In this document: positions 1 to 8,000 of the stretch, one piece after another
Layout of the letters: every line of letters starts with the position of its first letter
How positions within the stretch are numbered: the first letter of the stretch is position 1
NCBI GenBank assembly: GCA_004151065.3
Contig: NWUY0300010305.1
Coordinates: forward strand, 77,561-88,375
Reading direction: 5' to 3'
Source: Larix sibirica
Taxonomy: Eukaryota > Streptophyta > Pinopsida > Pinales > Pinaceae
DNA: 10,815 nucleotides
Notes under the pieces: generated by a model
The model's database searches: none
What the model saw: the letters and a program-made list of their open reading frames with translations, nothing else
What the model was told of the DNA's origin: nothing
Program-made: the position numbers and the translations under genes

Positions 1-283
1 TAGAATGTACTGCGTACATCCACATGAGAGCACAATTTCAAAATATTTGCTACAATACTGACCTTCCTAATCCTTTAACTCATCGCAACTATGGTGATTT
101 AGGAATGTTTCTCTTAAAGCTTTTTGAGAATATAAATAAAATTCTAAAGAAAAGCAGGCGACTCCTTACCCTTTTAAGATATGATAAACCAAAGTTGGAG
201 TGGACATTAATAAAATCATCATCATCACTTTAATTTTAGAAATAAGTTGTAAAAAAAGGGTTAAAGTGGAATTAAGAAACATT
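1..283. other. AT-rich stretch without a supported gene
   Basis: This stretch has no convincing gene. The one open frame starting near position 24 runs 69 codons, with composition typical of AT-rich random sequence and no recognisable motif. I see no splice sites, RNA gene or repeat in it. Confidence 0.5.
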
Positions 284-303
284 TTATTATTATTATTATT
301 ATT
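284..303. repeat. (TTA)n microsatellite, left
   Basis: About six to seven uninterrupted TTA units. A second tract of the same motif and similar length lies at 1715-1733. The two tracts bracket a block of clearly different base composition. Confidence 0.85.
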
Positions 304-305
304 TT

Positions 306-635
306 AGATAGAACAAGAACCTTCTATTAACAAAGAAAACATATAATACAAAAATACTGTTGCAGGCCTTCCTTAAGGGAAATGAGGCCTACTAGCAATT
401 GCTAGCCAGTCACTCCTATGATGCCATATCTAATAATTATCACAATAAGTCTCATAACCTGCCTTGGAGAAGGTAACTAGGCTCGATTAAAGATTACCAT
501 TATAAGTTGAACCAAAGAAAAAACTAATTTAAAGAGCCTTAGAGCTTGCCCTAACAAGGGAAACTAGGTGTGTAAAAACCATTGAGAAACATAAGGTAAA
601 AACAATCCTGACCAAGAGCTAAAATCTAATGATTG
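306..635. other. Intergenic part of the TTA-bracketed block, no gene seen
   Basis: This is less AT-rich than the sequence to its left. I see no open frame of note on either strand. If the minus-strand frame at 636-1067 was once a gene, this would be its 3' flank, but no polyadenylation signal stands out. Confidence 0.35.
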
Positions 636-1067
636 TCAACCAAACAAATATTTGCAAGCATCACACTTGGGAGTGCTCATCCGAATAAATCTTGACGTAG
701 TCACCCCATGAGCTATCTCCACCTCCCTCTTCAATCTGAAATGGAGTCCTCTACCATCTACCATCTGAAGCGAAGTGTTAGCGGCTTTTGCAAGCTCATC
801 CAATTGCCTTTGGAGCCTATCGATGTCATCCCTAATTCTATTTATGGTCCTAAGAGTCGTTGCTTGGAAGAATTCTATGTCCATCAATAACCTGGCAAAG
901 AGGTTCTTTACAATCCAATAGGGACTGCAACCACCATTTAATTCCCTATTTTGCTCCCTCTCCTTCAAAGATAACGTCTCCATTACTTCAATTATCTGCT
1001 CAATATGGAATGGGACCGACAATTTAAAGGAGTGATTCATGTCTACTTGAGTGGCCCCTTGGTGCAA
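636..1067 (-). pseudogene. Unrecognised minus-strand frame with a coiled-coil-like segment
   Basis: This is a 143-codon open frame I do not recognise. Its middle (about residues 75-97) has a heptad-like pattern rich in Ile, Leu, Arg, Asp and Gln (IRDDIDRLQRQLDELAKA), which would suit a short coiled coil. The C-terminus has a CDAC pair with no obvious zinc-binding partner. Upstream on the same strand, 1184-1681 is open in another frame apart from one stop, so the whole 636-1681 region may be one decayed gene with at least one frameshift. A retroelement gag-like or host-gene origin is possible; nothing diagnostic is visible. It could also be a chance ORF. Confidence 0.3.
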
Positions 1068-1183
1068 CCTTCCAGCACTCCCTGCCGATTACTAGCTCTA
1101 TGTCGTGGCACCATGCAAACAAGACACCATTCAAGCTAGAGGACCATCAAGTTGATTCTCTCCAGGCCTATCAGCTTAAGTTG

Positions 1184-1681
1184 CTAAGCGCAGAGCTGAC
1201 TGGTCTTTGAAACCCAAAAGGAATATCTCTCATTACAACCACAAATGACTTCACCCATCCACATAGATGGATTAAACTCAGTTTCAAGCACATAAACCTG
1301 CGAGGTTGCATCAATTTGGTCATTGCTTGCATTGATATTGTCCTTCCCCATCTTCCCCGTACCCTCTTCCTTTCTACGCATGAGCCCAAATATCTCGTCA
1401 TGGATGGCATGATTATCCTACCTTAAATTCCCAAATGCCAACAAGTGAGGGTGACTCCAACATTGCGTGCGCAGATCAAAACTCCCCCCCTCCCCCCTCG
1501 CCTTCATAATTCCTCCATCTGGCTCCCTCCTACAGCTGAACCTTGTCCATTGAATATCCAAATGCGCACTTTGAATACCATATATCATCCATCCTACCTT
1601 AGCAAGTGCCATAACATCTAGTTCGACGCAACTGCCATTTTTCCCGTTGACGGTGTTCATCCACATGCGGGGAGGGTACAT
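1184..1681 (-). pseudogene. Decayed minus-strand coding frame, unknown product
   Basis: Reading the minus strand from 1681 to 1184 gives about 166 codons in one frame, interrupted by a single TAG at 1418-1420. The upstream half (87 codons) contains WMIYGIQSAHLDIQWTRFSC; the downstream half contains EIFGLMRRKEEGTGKMGK. The region is clearly less AT-rich than its flanks and includes C-rich homopolymer runs near 1480-1500. Such length in one frame with a single stop suggests former coding sequence, but I recognise no family. The continuation toward 1067 needs a frame change, so it is not intact. Confidence 0.3.
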
Positions 1682-1714
1682 GTTAGGTGTTTCCCACCCA
1701 CATCCAGGGAACGT

Positions 1715-1733
1715 TTATTATTATTATTATTAT
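1715..1733. repeat. (TTA)n microsatellite, right
   Basis: About six TTA units, in the same phase and strand as the tract at 284-303. It marks the right edge of the less AT-rich block. Confidence 0.85.
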
Positions 1734-1740
1734 AATATTG

Positions 1741-2095
1741 TATCTTAATTTCAATTTTTTTAAAACCATAAAAAAGAAAATAATAAAATAAAAATAAGAT
1801 TTCATCGTTAATTAATAACTAACCATGAAATTTGTTTTTTTTTCTCTCTTGCCAAATAGGTTTGTTATGTCCCCGACGGGGGCATTAACAAATCATCGAT
1901 CCATATTAGTTTCCATATAGGAATTTAATTTTTTCGTTTCTTAAAGGTCTAAGCTTAAACTGAAAATAAAATATTAAACTTTAATTTTTTTATTATGTAA
2001 TTTGTTGAAATATTAACATTTTCTTGGAACAAACTTTCTACCGTTAGTAATCTAATGGGAATATCTAACTTTGTGTTGTTCATATCCATATTTGC
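1741..2095. other. AT-rich spacer with a pyrimidine tract and a short GC palindrome
   Basis: No gene is supported. A T-rich tract ending in an AG (about 1830-1859) resembles a plant 3' splice site. It is followed by a short open stretch of about 22 codons on the plus strand. With no partner exon visible this is only suggestive. A near-perfect GC palindrome sits at 1869-1885. Confidence 0.35.
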
Positions 2096-2251
2096 GGAGG
2101 TAGCAACGCAGTTGAAGTTGGTAACTGAGGAGGCAACAACGTAGTTGAAGTTGGTGAAGGAGGAGGCAACCACACAATTGAAGTTGTTGACGGGGGAGGA
2201 GGCAACCACGTAATTGAAGTTGGTGAAGGAGGCAACGATGCAGTTGATGAT
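2096..2251 (+). repeat. In-frame minisatellite, about five units of 24-36 bp
   Basis: Five imperfect units occur at 2096-2128, 2129-2161, 2162-2197, 2198-2227 and 2228-2251. Each opens with GGAGG followed by a CAAC core and the GTTGAAGTTG-like segment; the last is partial. Unit lengths are 33, 33, 36, 30 and 24 bp, all multiples of three, so the plus-strand reading frame is kept through length changes. The encoded unit is roughly GGxNxVIEVGEG. On the minus strand the same repeat reads as a Pro/Ser/Thr-rich stretch, also open (2080-2274), so the strand is not certain. Confidence 0.7.
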
Positions 2252-2335
2252 CTAGATATAAACAACGACAACAACGTAATGCCTGGTCAAGTCTATCGTC
2301 AATCTGAAATCGATAAAGTTGGTCCACGAGAATAA
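2129..2335 (+). pseudogene. Gly/Asn/Val/Glu-repeat coding remnant or partial exon
   Basis: A frame of 68 codons without a start codon is open from just after a TGA (2126-2128) to a TAA at 2333-2335. It encodes the repeat units and then a non-repetitive acidic/Asn-rich tail with DDLDINNDNN and ending IDKVGPRE. Going upstream the same frame also contains the first repeat unit, then a TAA at 2066-2068. The frame-preserving repeat and the sensible non-repeat tail argue for former coding sequence, perhaps a last exon or a broken gene. I cannot name a family. The minus-strand reading is an alternative. Confidence 0.35.
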
Positions 2336-2938
2336 CGGTTGGTCTCGTAGTCTAAGTTTCATCTATGGTTGGTTAGGAGGCTTTCAATCTTCCATTTATT
2401 TCCTTCATTTTCCATTTTATTACAAAATATTTCTTAAATCAAAAAATTCTTTGGTTACAAAACATAAGGATCTTGGACTTCGATTTGGTTTTAGAGTAGA
2501 TGTGGTGAATTTTATAATTCTCATGTATTAGTTCATTTTTCACCATTAAAGGTTCAATTTAGTTTGAATTTTGATTAATGAGTTCATTGTATATAAAATT
2601 ACATAATTTTGTAAAGCGAACAAAAAGAAAAGAAAATATTAAATTGTGTGTTATAAACTTTGAAATTTATTTTATAATGTTTGAATTTTTATTTTATTTA
2701 ATGTGTTAAATTGTGAGTTATAAATTTTGATATTTATTTTGCAATGTTTGATTTTTTTGTTTGTTTTAATGTCATGCTTTTATGAAAGTGTTTTACAATA
2801 TGTAATATTTTAAGTTTGTAAATGAATCACCATAAATCAGAGGAGTGAGTTAAAGTCTAGATGATTTGCACTTTCTTCAATGAGTTTGGTCGGAATCCGG
2901 CAACACGATTTGCTCCTAAAATTGTAATTATTATTGTT
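2329..2938. repeat. 610-bp direct repeat, copy 1, ending at a single N
   Basis: By eye this copy is identical to 2940-3549 throughout its length (offset 611). It ends directly at an ambiguous base at 2939, and copy 2 starts directly after that base. Perfect identity in non-coding AT-rich DNA, with an N exactly at the junction, is what results when two overlapping contig ends are joined without merging. A short open frame (2319-2531) recurs in copy 2 as part of 2861-3142 and is not a supported gene. Confidence 0.95.
2639..2771. repeat. 67-bp diverged tandem repeat, two units
   Basis: Units 2639-2705 and 2706-2771 both begin TTAAATTGTG and share TTATAAA, ATTTATTTT and AATGTTTGA blocks, with roughly ten differences. 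The same pair reappears at 3250-3382 because it lies inside the duplicated 610-bp block. Confidence 0.75.
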
Positions 2939-2939
2939 N
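2939..2939. other. Single N between identical repeat copies (assembly junction)
   Basis: One ambiguous base sits exactly between the two identical 610-bp copies. It is best read as a scaffold join of unmerged contigs, not as a sequencing ambiguity inside a real tandem duplication. Confidence 0.85.
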
Positions 2940-3549
2940 AGAATAACGGTTGGTCTCGTAGTCTAAGTTTCATCTATGGTTGGTTAGGAGGCTTTCAATC
3001 TTCCATTTATTTCCTTCATTTTCCATTTTATTACAAAATATTTCTTAAATCAAAAAATTCTTTGGTTACAAAACATAAGGATCTTGGACTTCGATTTGGT
3101 TTTAGAGTAGATGTGGTGAATTTTATAATTCTCATGTATTAGTTCATTTTTCACCATTAAAGGTTCAATTTAGTTTGAATTTTGATTAATGAGTTCATTG
3201 TATATAAAATTACATAATTTTGTAAAGCGAACAAAAAGAAAAGAAAATATTAAATTGTGTGTTATAAACTTTGAAATTTATTTTATAATGTTTGAATTTT
3301 TATTTTATTTAATGTGTTAAATTGTGAGTTATAAATTTTGATATTTATTTTGCAATGTTTGATTTTTTTGTTTGTTTTAATGTCATGCTTTTATGAAAGT
3401 GTTTTACAATATGTAATATTTTAAGTTTGTAAATGAATCACCATAAATCAGAGGAGTGAGTTAAAGTCTAGATGATTTGCACTTTCTTCAATGAGTTTGG
3501 TCGGAATCCGGCAACACGATTTGCTCCTAAAATTGTAATTATTATTGTT
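2940..3549. repeat. 610-bp direct repeat, copy 2
   Basis: Second copy of 2329-2938, starting right after the N at 2939. The sequence then continues uniquely from 3550. It contains no supported gene. It is probably the start of the next contig, duplicating the end of the previous one. Confidence 0.95.
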
Positions 3550-4151
3550 GAAATTGCAATTTTGATTGCAGAAATGGATTTAGCGCCCTCGATTATCCTT
3601 GGGGCACCCCAATTATGCAACTCGAACAACTGAAAACTGCTATTTAAACAATTTTTGCCTAATTTTAACCAGAAAATTCGCCAGATAGTGGGCACAAATC
3701 GTCTAGAATTTAACTTACACCTAAGTCAAAAGATAATCATAAATAAAATAAAAATAAATTAAAAAAATTTTATATGAAAAAAACTGTTCATTTATAATTT
3801 ATAGATTTATTTTCTTTAATATAATTTATAAAAAACAATTTTTACTTCTTATACAAAATGAAAATTAGAATTTCCAAATACTTAAACCACAATATAAATA
3901 TAAAGTAGATATCTTCGCTGACAAGAATGAAGTTATATAATTAATGTGTATATCACGTCTTATTATTTTCCCCTTCTTGATACGAAATCTCAATATCCTT
4001 GCTTTGTTTTATCCTTTGAGACAGAATAGGGTTCCACAATCGACACTTCTATGTAGATGTATGCCTTGGTAGATCACAAATTATGCAATAAAATGAAGTA
4101 TTCTCATAATCCAAGGTATGAGACTATTGGAAAATTTTCCATTTGAGAGTC
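3550..4151. other. AT-rich intergenic stretch, no gene seen
   Basis: Short frames exist (for example 3468-3695 on the minus strand), but none has supporting motifs. From about 3730 to 3850 the sequence is nearly pure A and T. I see no RNA gene, repeat family or splice structure. Confidence 0.5.
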
Positions 4152-4320
4152 ATTTTGTTTAGAAAACCTTTATTAAAGTTGATCTCAATTCAAAGGCAAG
4201 CATATGTACATAATTTAACTATAACCCTTTAAAATAAAATATATAATTACTCAAATTAATCCCAATACCCCCCATAACTAAAATATGCCATAAATATAAA
4301 GACAAATTTGAAATACAAAC
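4152..4320. repeat. Repeat unit A, first copy
   Basis: About 169 bp, similar to 6450-6619. Shared blocks include CATATGTACATAATTTAA, TATATAATTACTCAAA and the long AACTAAAATATGCCATAAATATAAAGACAAATTT block, with scattered substitutions and small indels elsewhere. In the second copy A is followed directly by a B unit. Here A stops abruptly at a run of ten C bases (4320-4329), and a B unit resumes only at 6349. Confidence 0.8.
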
Positions 4321-4321
4321 C
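4315..4321. repeat. Putative target-site duplication, left
   Basis: ACAAACC at the end of repeat A is repeated at 6342-6348, just before repeat B. The uninterrupted A'-B' neighbour has ACAAACT only once at this place (6614-6620). This is the pattern of a 7-bp target-site duplication around an insertion. Seven matching bases in AT-rich DNA could be chance, and the left copy merges with a C run. Confidence 0.45.
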
Positions 4322-4579
4322 CCCCCCCCATATATTATAACAAAAACATATAAGATAAATTTTATAAAAATTTGAGTGAAAGTTCAACAGAAGAGTACAT
4401 AATTCCTTTAAAATAGTTCAGAGGTTCTATGAAAGTATCACAGTTTGAGAAAAGTTTAGTTCCAGTCATCCTTAAGGAATCAAAATTTATCCATAACACA
4501 AAAATTCCTAAGCTACTATAAATTATGATAAACTGGCCTAACAATAGCTTACATAAGAAATTCATGAAAGGAAAAACTA

Positions 4580-5468
4580 CTAACTAGAGTCACTATCCAA
4601 CACCTGGGCATCAAAAGTGCCATATTCTTCACCTTCAGTACTAGTCGAGCCACTTTCTTCATCAAAATCTTCATCTAGACTAGCGTAATAATCATCTTGC
4701 ATTTCGTCCATAGTGTCCTCATGTTCATCAAGATCCTAATCCTAAGTATCCTCATTATCCTCATCCTCGTCCAAGGAATCCTCTGAATCTTCAGTATCCA
4801 AATCAAATTTCCTGAACTATCATCCACATTTCCAACTCTCTCCTTAGAGCTTGAAATAATAATCTCAACATGAATAGGTTGTTGAACCGAAAAACCATCA
4901 AAGTTCTTATCCTCAAAGTTTTCATCAATATTGGAGTTAATCCCTGCAATAAGGTCTTCATGCGTGGCTAAAGTCTTTGTAATATCCTACACTTGTTCAT
5001 CACAAGCTCGAACAATACCTTCGATGACATCAAGTCGAGCATCCAAACTAGAAATTTGTTGGGATTTTGGTTAATTTCATCTAATCAACCATCCAAAATA
5101 GTCGAATGAGTAGTTAAATGTTGAATTGCAGCAATTAAACCCTCCATTTGATCCCTTAAAAGCCTCATGTGGTGATGAATTTCATGAATACTGGCTTGGG
5201 TGACGGTAATTCTCTCAGACAACTTATCAATTTTTTTCTCAATATCCATTGTAACAATATTTCCCCACTCAACTTTTCTAAAACCAATTCCAAAGCAAAC
5301 AAGACCACTAAAACCGACAACAAGAATGTCTAATCCCTCCACATAGGCCCATAGCACTCTTGAGGAATCAAAGGTGCGCTCAACCAATCTAACACTAATC
5401 ATGGGGGCTTCACCAAACCCCGGTAGGGAGAGCTTCCCCCCCAAGCACACAAAGAACAAATTGTCCAA
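4580..5468 (-). pseudogene. Broken coiled-coil protein with Asp/Glu-rich C-terminal tail
   Basis: Three successive minus-strand frames look coding. From 5468 to 5085 (127 codons) the second half, starting at a Met at 5249, is heptad-like (DIEKKIDKLSERITV and MRLLRDQMEGLIAAIQHL). A frame change follows, giving SLDARLDVIEGIVRACDEQV, a TAG at 4987-4989 and more hydrophilic sequence. A further frame change near 4811 leads into a strikingly acidic segment (4811-4580) with DEDEDNED, DEDFDEES and DSDSS before the stop, interrupted by TAG codons at 4736-4738 and 4742-4744. At least two frameshifts and three stops show it is dead. Family unknown; a gag-like or captured host gene are both possible. Confidence 0.5.
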
Positions 5469-5567
5469 ATTATCAAAGGAGATTGAAGAGTCTCCCCAGA
5501 CCCCTGTGTCTTAAACCTTCCAGCTGTGCGAAAGAATAGAAGCTAAGGGAAATAACTAGGAAATTAC

Positions 5568-6008
5568 CTAAACCAAGAGATCCTCAACGTTTGAGTGCCT
5601 ATGTCCTAAGGCAGAGGAGAAGGCACAAATATCTTTTCGACAAAACATTCCAAGACTGAAATCCACCTGATGTCTACTACCTCGAACACTATCAACAAGC
5701 TGAACAAGACCGCCACTGCAAACAGAGGAGTGAAATTGAAAGTCCAAGACACAAGGTAAGGCTTCCCCAAGATGCCTTCCTTTAACCACTCCATGCCAAA
5801 TCCCAATGGCACTAACTTGGCATGCTCGAGAGGCTTCTATAGGTTGAGAACCATCTGTCTTCCGCATGTACCAACACCTAAAAACAATTGCCATCAATGA
5901 TGGGAGACTTTGAGAAGGAGGCCGCTCCATAGTTTTAGGGGATCCAACGAGACATACATTGACCCCCTTTTTTTTTGAAACCCCCACAAGGTAGCTGAGC
6001 AACTTCAT
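5568..6008 (-). pseudogene. Unrecognised minus-strand frame inside the insertion
   Basis: This open frame of 146 codons lies between the RNase H-like remnant and the coiled-coil remnant, on the same strand. It has no motif I recognise. A different frame over 5606-5812 is also open and contains a hydrophobic run (FTPLFAVAVLFSLLIVF), so which frame, if either, was coding is unclear. It overlaps the end of the RNase H-like frame (5935-6180) near a run of A/T, which may be the site of a frameshift joining them. Treat it as probable decayed element sequence. Confidence 0.25.
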
Positions 6009-6342
6009 TAGCTAGTTTATCGGCAATCACATTGTGTTCTCTCTTCACATGATAGAATTGGATATCTAAAATTTTAAGAACAATGCCTAAGATGCGTTTG
6101 TGAAGTCTCTCGAATATTTGATTAGAAATTTCTTGACGATGCCTAGCTTGAGAGATGATGAGGAGAGAATCCCCTATCACAACTAGAGATCATATTCCAT
6201 AATTGATAGCTTCTTTCAATCCTAGGAATAAAGCATATTGTTCCGATGGATTGTTTGTACCTCTTCCTAGACCACACACAAAGTTTAGCACAATGTTTCC
6301 TTTGGGGTCAAAGATACCCCCTCCGACACGTGCCTCCCTTGA
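5989..6342 (-). pseudogene. RNase H-like domain of a plant retroelement, truncated and interrupted
   Basis: Read on the minus strand from about 6342, the frame gives GGGIFDPKGNIVLNF, then GTNNPSEQYALFLGLKEAI, a TGA at 6190-6192, then VIGDSLLIISQ, and finally FYHVKREHNVIADKLANEVA. These match, in order, the strand 1-2 hairpin, the helix with the catalytic Glu (the E of NPSEQ), the GDS motif with a catalytic Asp, and the H...AD.LAN end motif of the reverse-transcriptase-associated RNase H fold (RVT_3 type). The first Asp motif (DG.S) is missing because the domain is cut at the edge of the insertion. With an internal stop and a missing active-site residue it cannot be functional. Confidence 0.8.
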
Positions 6343-6348
6343 CAAACC
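6342..6348. repeat. Putative target-site duplication, right
   Basis: ACAAACC, matching 4315-4321. It is immediately followed by repeat B, as expected if the insertion split an A-B junction. Confidence 0.45.
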
Positions 6349-6449
6349 AAACTATATATTATATATATTTTGATTTTCTAATACAAATTTACTAAAAACC
6401 TAAAAATACTTCTCCATATTTATTTAAGAGAAGAGAAACTAAAAATATA
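6349..6449. repeat. Repeat unit B, first copy
   Basis: About 100 bp, similar to 6620-6726. Shared segments include AAACTATATATTATA, TTTTCTAATA, AAATTTACTAAAA and CCATATTTATTTAAGAGA. It lies directly left of the second A unit, so the local order is A, insertion, B, A', B'. Confidence 0.8.
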
Positions 6450-6619
6450 ATTTTGTCTAAAAAACCCTTATTAAAGTTATTTTGAACACAAAAACAAACA
6501 TATGTACATAATTTAATCGTAACTCTTTAAAATATATATATATAATTACTCAAAATATTCCCAATATCCTCAATAACTAAAATATGCCATAAATATAAAG
6601 ACAAATTTGGAATACAAAC
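6450..6619. repeat. Repeat unit A, second copy (A')
   Basis: About 170 bp, diverged from 4152-4320 by substitutions and small indels. It joins unit B' without interruption and so serves as an undisturbed version of the A-B junction. Confidence 0.8.
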
Positions 6620-6726
6620 TAAACTATATATTATACATACATTGGTTTTCTAATAAAAATTTACTAAAATACCTAAAAAATACTTCCCCATATTTATTTA
6701 AGAGATGAGAAACTAAAAACATATAA
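6620..6726. repeat. Repeat unit B, second copy (B')
   Basis: Diverged copy of 6349-6449. Together with A' it forms the second ~270-bp tandem unit. No coding potential is seen. Confidence 0.8.
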
Positions 6727-6771
6727 AATTTATTTATTTAAATCAGCATAAATCCACCTTGATTCTGACTC

Positions 6772-7359
6772 TAATTGCATTTTACTTAATTATTGATTAA
6801 CTTGCAAAAAAATAAGTTATACTATGCTTATCTGTGAAAAGCAAAGCTTAACCACTATTAGTAGTGATCATTGTTCCAAACTCATAAAGACCACACTTTG
6901 TCCAAGCCCTATTGTTCATAGTGTCTCCAATTTTTTCGATGCAATTATAAGTTATTTAGATCATGTTATTCCATTACTTATAAATTCCTTCTATTTATGA
7001 TAGTTAGTTGCACTTTATTTGATCAATTTTCTTTTACTATATTCAAAGCCATTAGTTTCTTACCTGTGTTTCAATGATAAAAAGCTTGGTTTTGGAATAA
7101 ATCATTCATATAGACTTTTAACAATTGATCATGCAAATAGCTCTTCTCTTTATGAGTGGTTTCTTGTCGTTCCTCATACATCATTCCTTAACTCACAACA
7201 ATAAGTAACAACTTCATGAACATTACCACCTCGTAGCTCTTATATTATATATCATATATATTCATTCGACTTTCTATTTCAAAATAAATAAATAAAATAG
7301 CCCCCATAGAATATTCCAACAGAGCCGCTATAAATCCTCGGCAGGGCCGATAGATACGT
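6772..7359. repeat. 588-bp direct repeat, copy 1, ending at a single N
   Basis: Matches 7361-7948 at a fixed offset of 589 with no indels. I find six substitutions (6806, 6830, 6832, 6846, 6858 and 6882), all in the first 111 bases; the remaining ~477 bases appear identical. It ends directly at the N at 7360. A 61-codon frame at 7019-7204, repeated at 7608-7793, has no recognisable features and I do not call it a gene. Confidence 0.95.
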
Positions 7360-7360
7360 N
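7360..7360. other. Single N between repeat copies (assembly junction)
   Basis: Same arrangement as at 2939: one N exactly between two nearly identical blocks. All mismatches sit at the start of the second copy, where a contig end would have the least reliable bases. Confidence 0.85.
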
Positions 7361-7948
7361 TAATTGCATTTTACTTAATTATTGATTAACTTGCGAAAAA
7401 ATAAGTTATACTATGCTTCTTTGTGAAAAGCAAAACTTAACCACTACTAGTAGTGATCATTGTTCCAAACACATAAAGACCACACTTTGTCCAAGCCCTA
7501 TTGTTCATAGTGTCTCCAATTTTTTCGATGCAATTATAAGTTATTTAGATCATGTTATTCCATTACTTATAAATTCCTTCTATTTATGATAGTTAGTTGC
7601 ACTTTATTTGATCAATTTTCTTTTACTATATTCAAAGCCATTAGTTTCTTACCTGTGTTTCAATGATAAAAAGCTTGGTTTTGGAATAAATCATTCATAT
7701 AGACTTTTAACAATTGATCATGCAAATAGCTCTTCTCTTTATGAGTGGTTTCTTGTCGTTCCTCATACATCATTCCTTAACTCACAACAATAAGTAACAA
7801 CTTCATGAACATTACCACCTCGTAGCTCTTATATTATATATCATATATATTCATTCGACTTTCTATTTCAAAATAAATAAATAAAATAGCCCCCATAGAA
7901 TATTCCAACAGAGCCGCTATAAATCCTCGGCAGGGCCGATAGATACGT
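7361..7948. repeat. 588-bp direct repeat, copy 2
   Basis: Second copy of 6772-7359. Unique sequence resumes at 7949 and leads within about 50 bp into the probable promoter of the gene at 8354. If the duplication is an assembly artefact, the real upstream region of that gene is 589 bp shorter than shown. Confidence 0.95.
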
Positions 7949-7990
7949 TTAAAAAATTCGTATGTAAAGGCGTAGGTTCACTTCGCCATT

Positions 7991-8000
7991 TTTATAATTT
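7991..8000 (+). promoter_or_regulatory. Possible TATA-like element of the 8354 gene
   Basis: TTTATAATTT lies about 360 bp before the start codon, upstream of a stretch whose composition shifts toward a leader-like, less AT-rich sequence from about 8100. A TAAACCCTT segment at 8088-8096 resembles, but does not exactly match, the plant telo-box found near many start sites of growth-related genes. AT-rich matches are common here, so this is weak. Confidence 0.25.

Larger units (their letters stand above)
4322..6341 (-). mobile_element. ~2.0-kb insertion with broken minus-strand coding pieces
   Basis: The interval lies between repeat A and repeat B, which are adjacent in the neighbouring copy (6450-6726), so it is an insertion relative to that copy. 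Candidate 7-bp direct repeats flank it. Inside, all coding-like pieces read on the minus strand: an RNase H-like domain cut at the right edge, an unrecognised frame, and a coiled-coil plus acidic-tail frame. Loss of the 5' part exactly at the boundary resembles a 5'-truncated retroposed copy. However, the left (3') end is a G-run on the coding strand, not poly(A), so a DNA transposon carrying captured fragments is also possible. Confidence 0.45.

Noticed and set aside
2861-3142. A 93-codon frame crossing the N at 2939.
   Set aside because: It reads through an assembly junction with an undefined residue; the join is probably artificial.
3468-3695. Minus-strand frame with EGAKSI and, later, RPNSLKK, recalling the start and middle of mitochondrial ATP synthase subunit 9.
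   Set aside because: The glycine/alanine-rich helix between these blocks is absent, spacing is about five residues short, and the rest does not match. Two short matches in an AT-rich frame are best treated as chance.
4362-4565. A 67-codon minus-strand frame left of the acidic pseudogene.
   Set aside because: It lies just past the stop of the acidic frame and is AT-rich with no motif; it is most likely the former 3' untranslated sequence of that dead gene.
7019-7793. Two identical 61-codon frames (7019-7204 and 7608-7793) that could look like a conserved duplicated gene.
   Set aside because: They are identical because they lie in the N-centred duplication. The peptide has no recognisable motif and no start or splice context.
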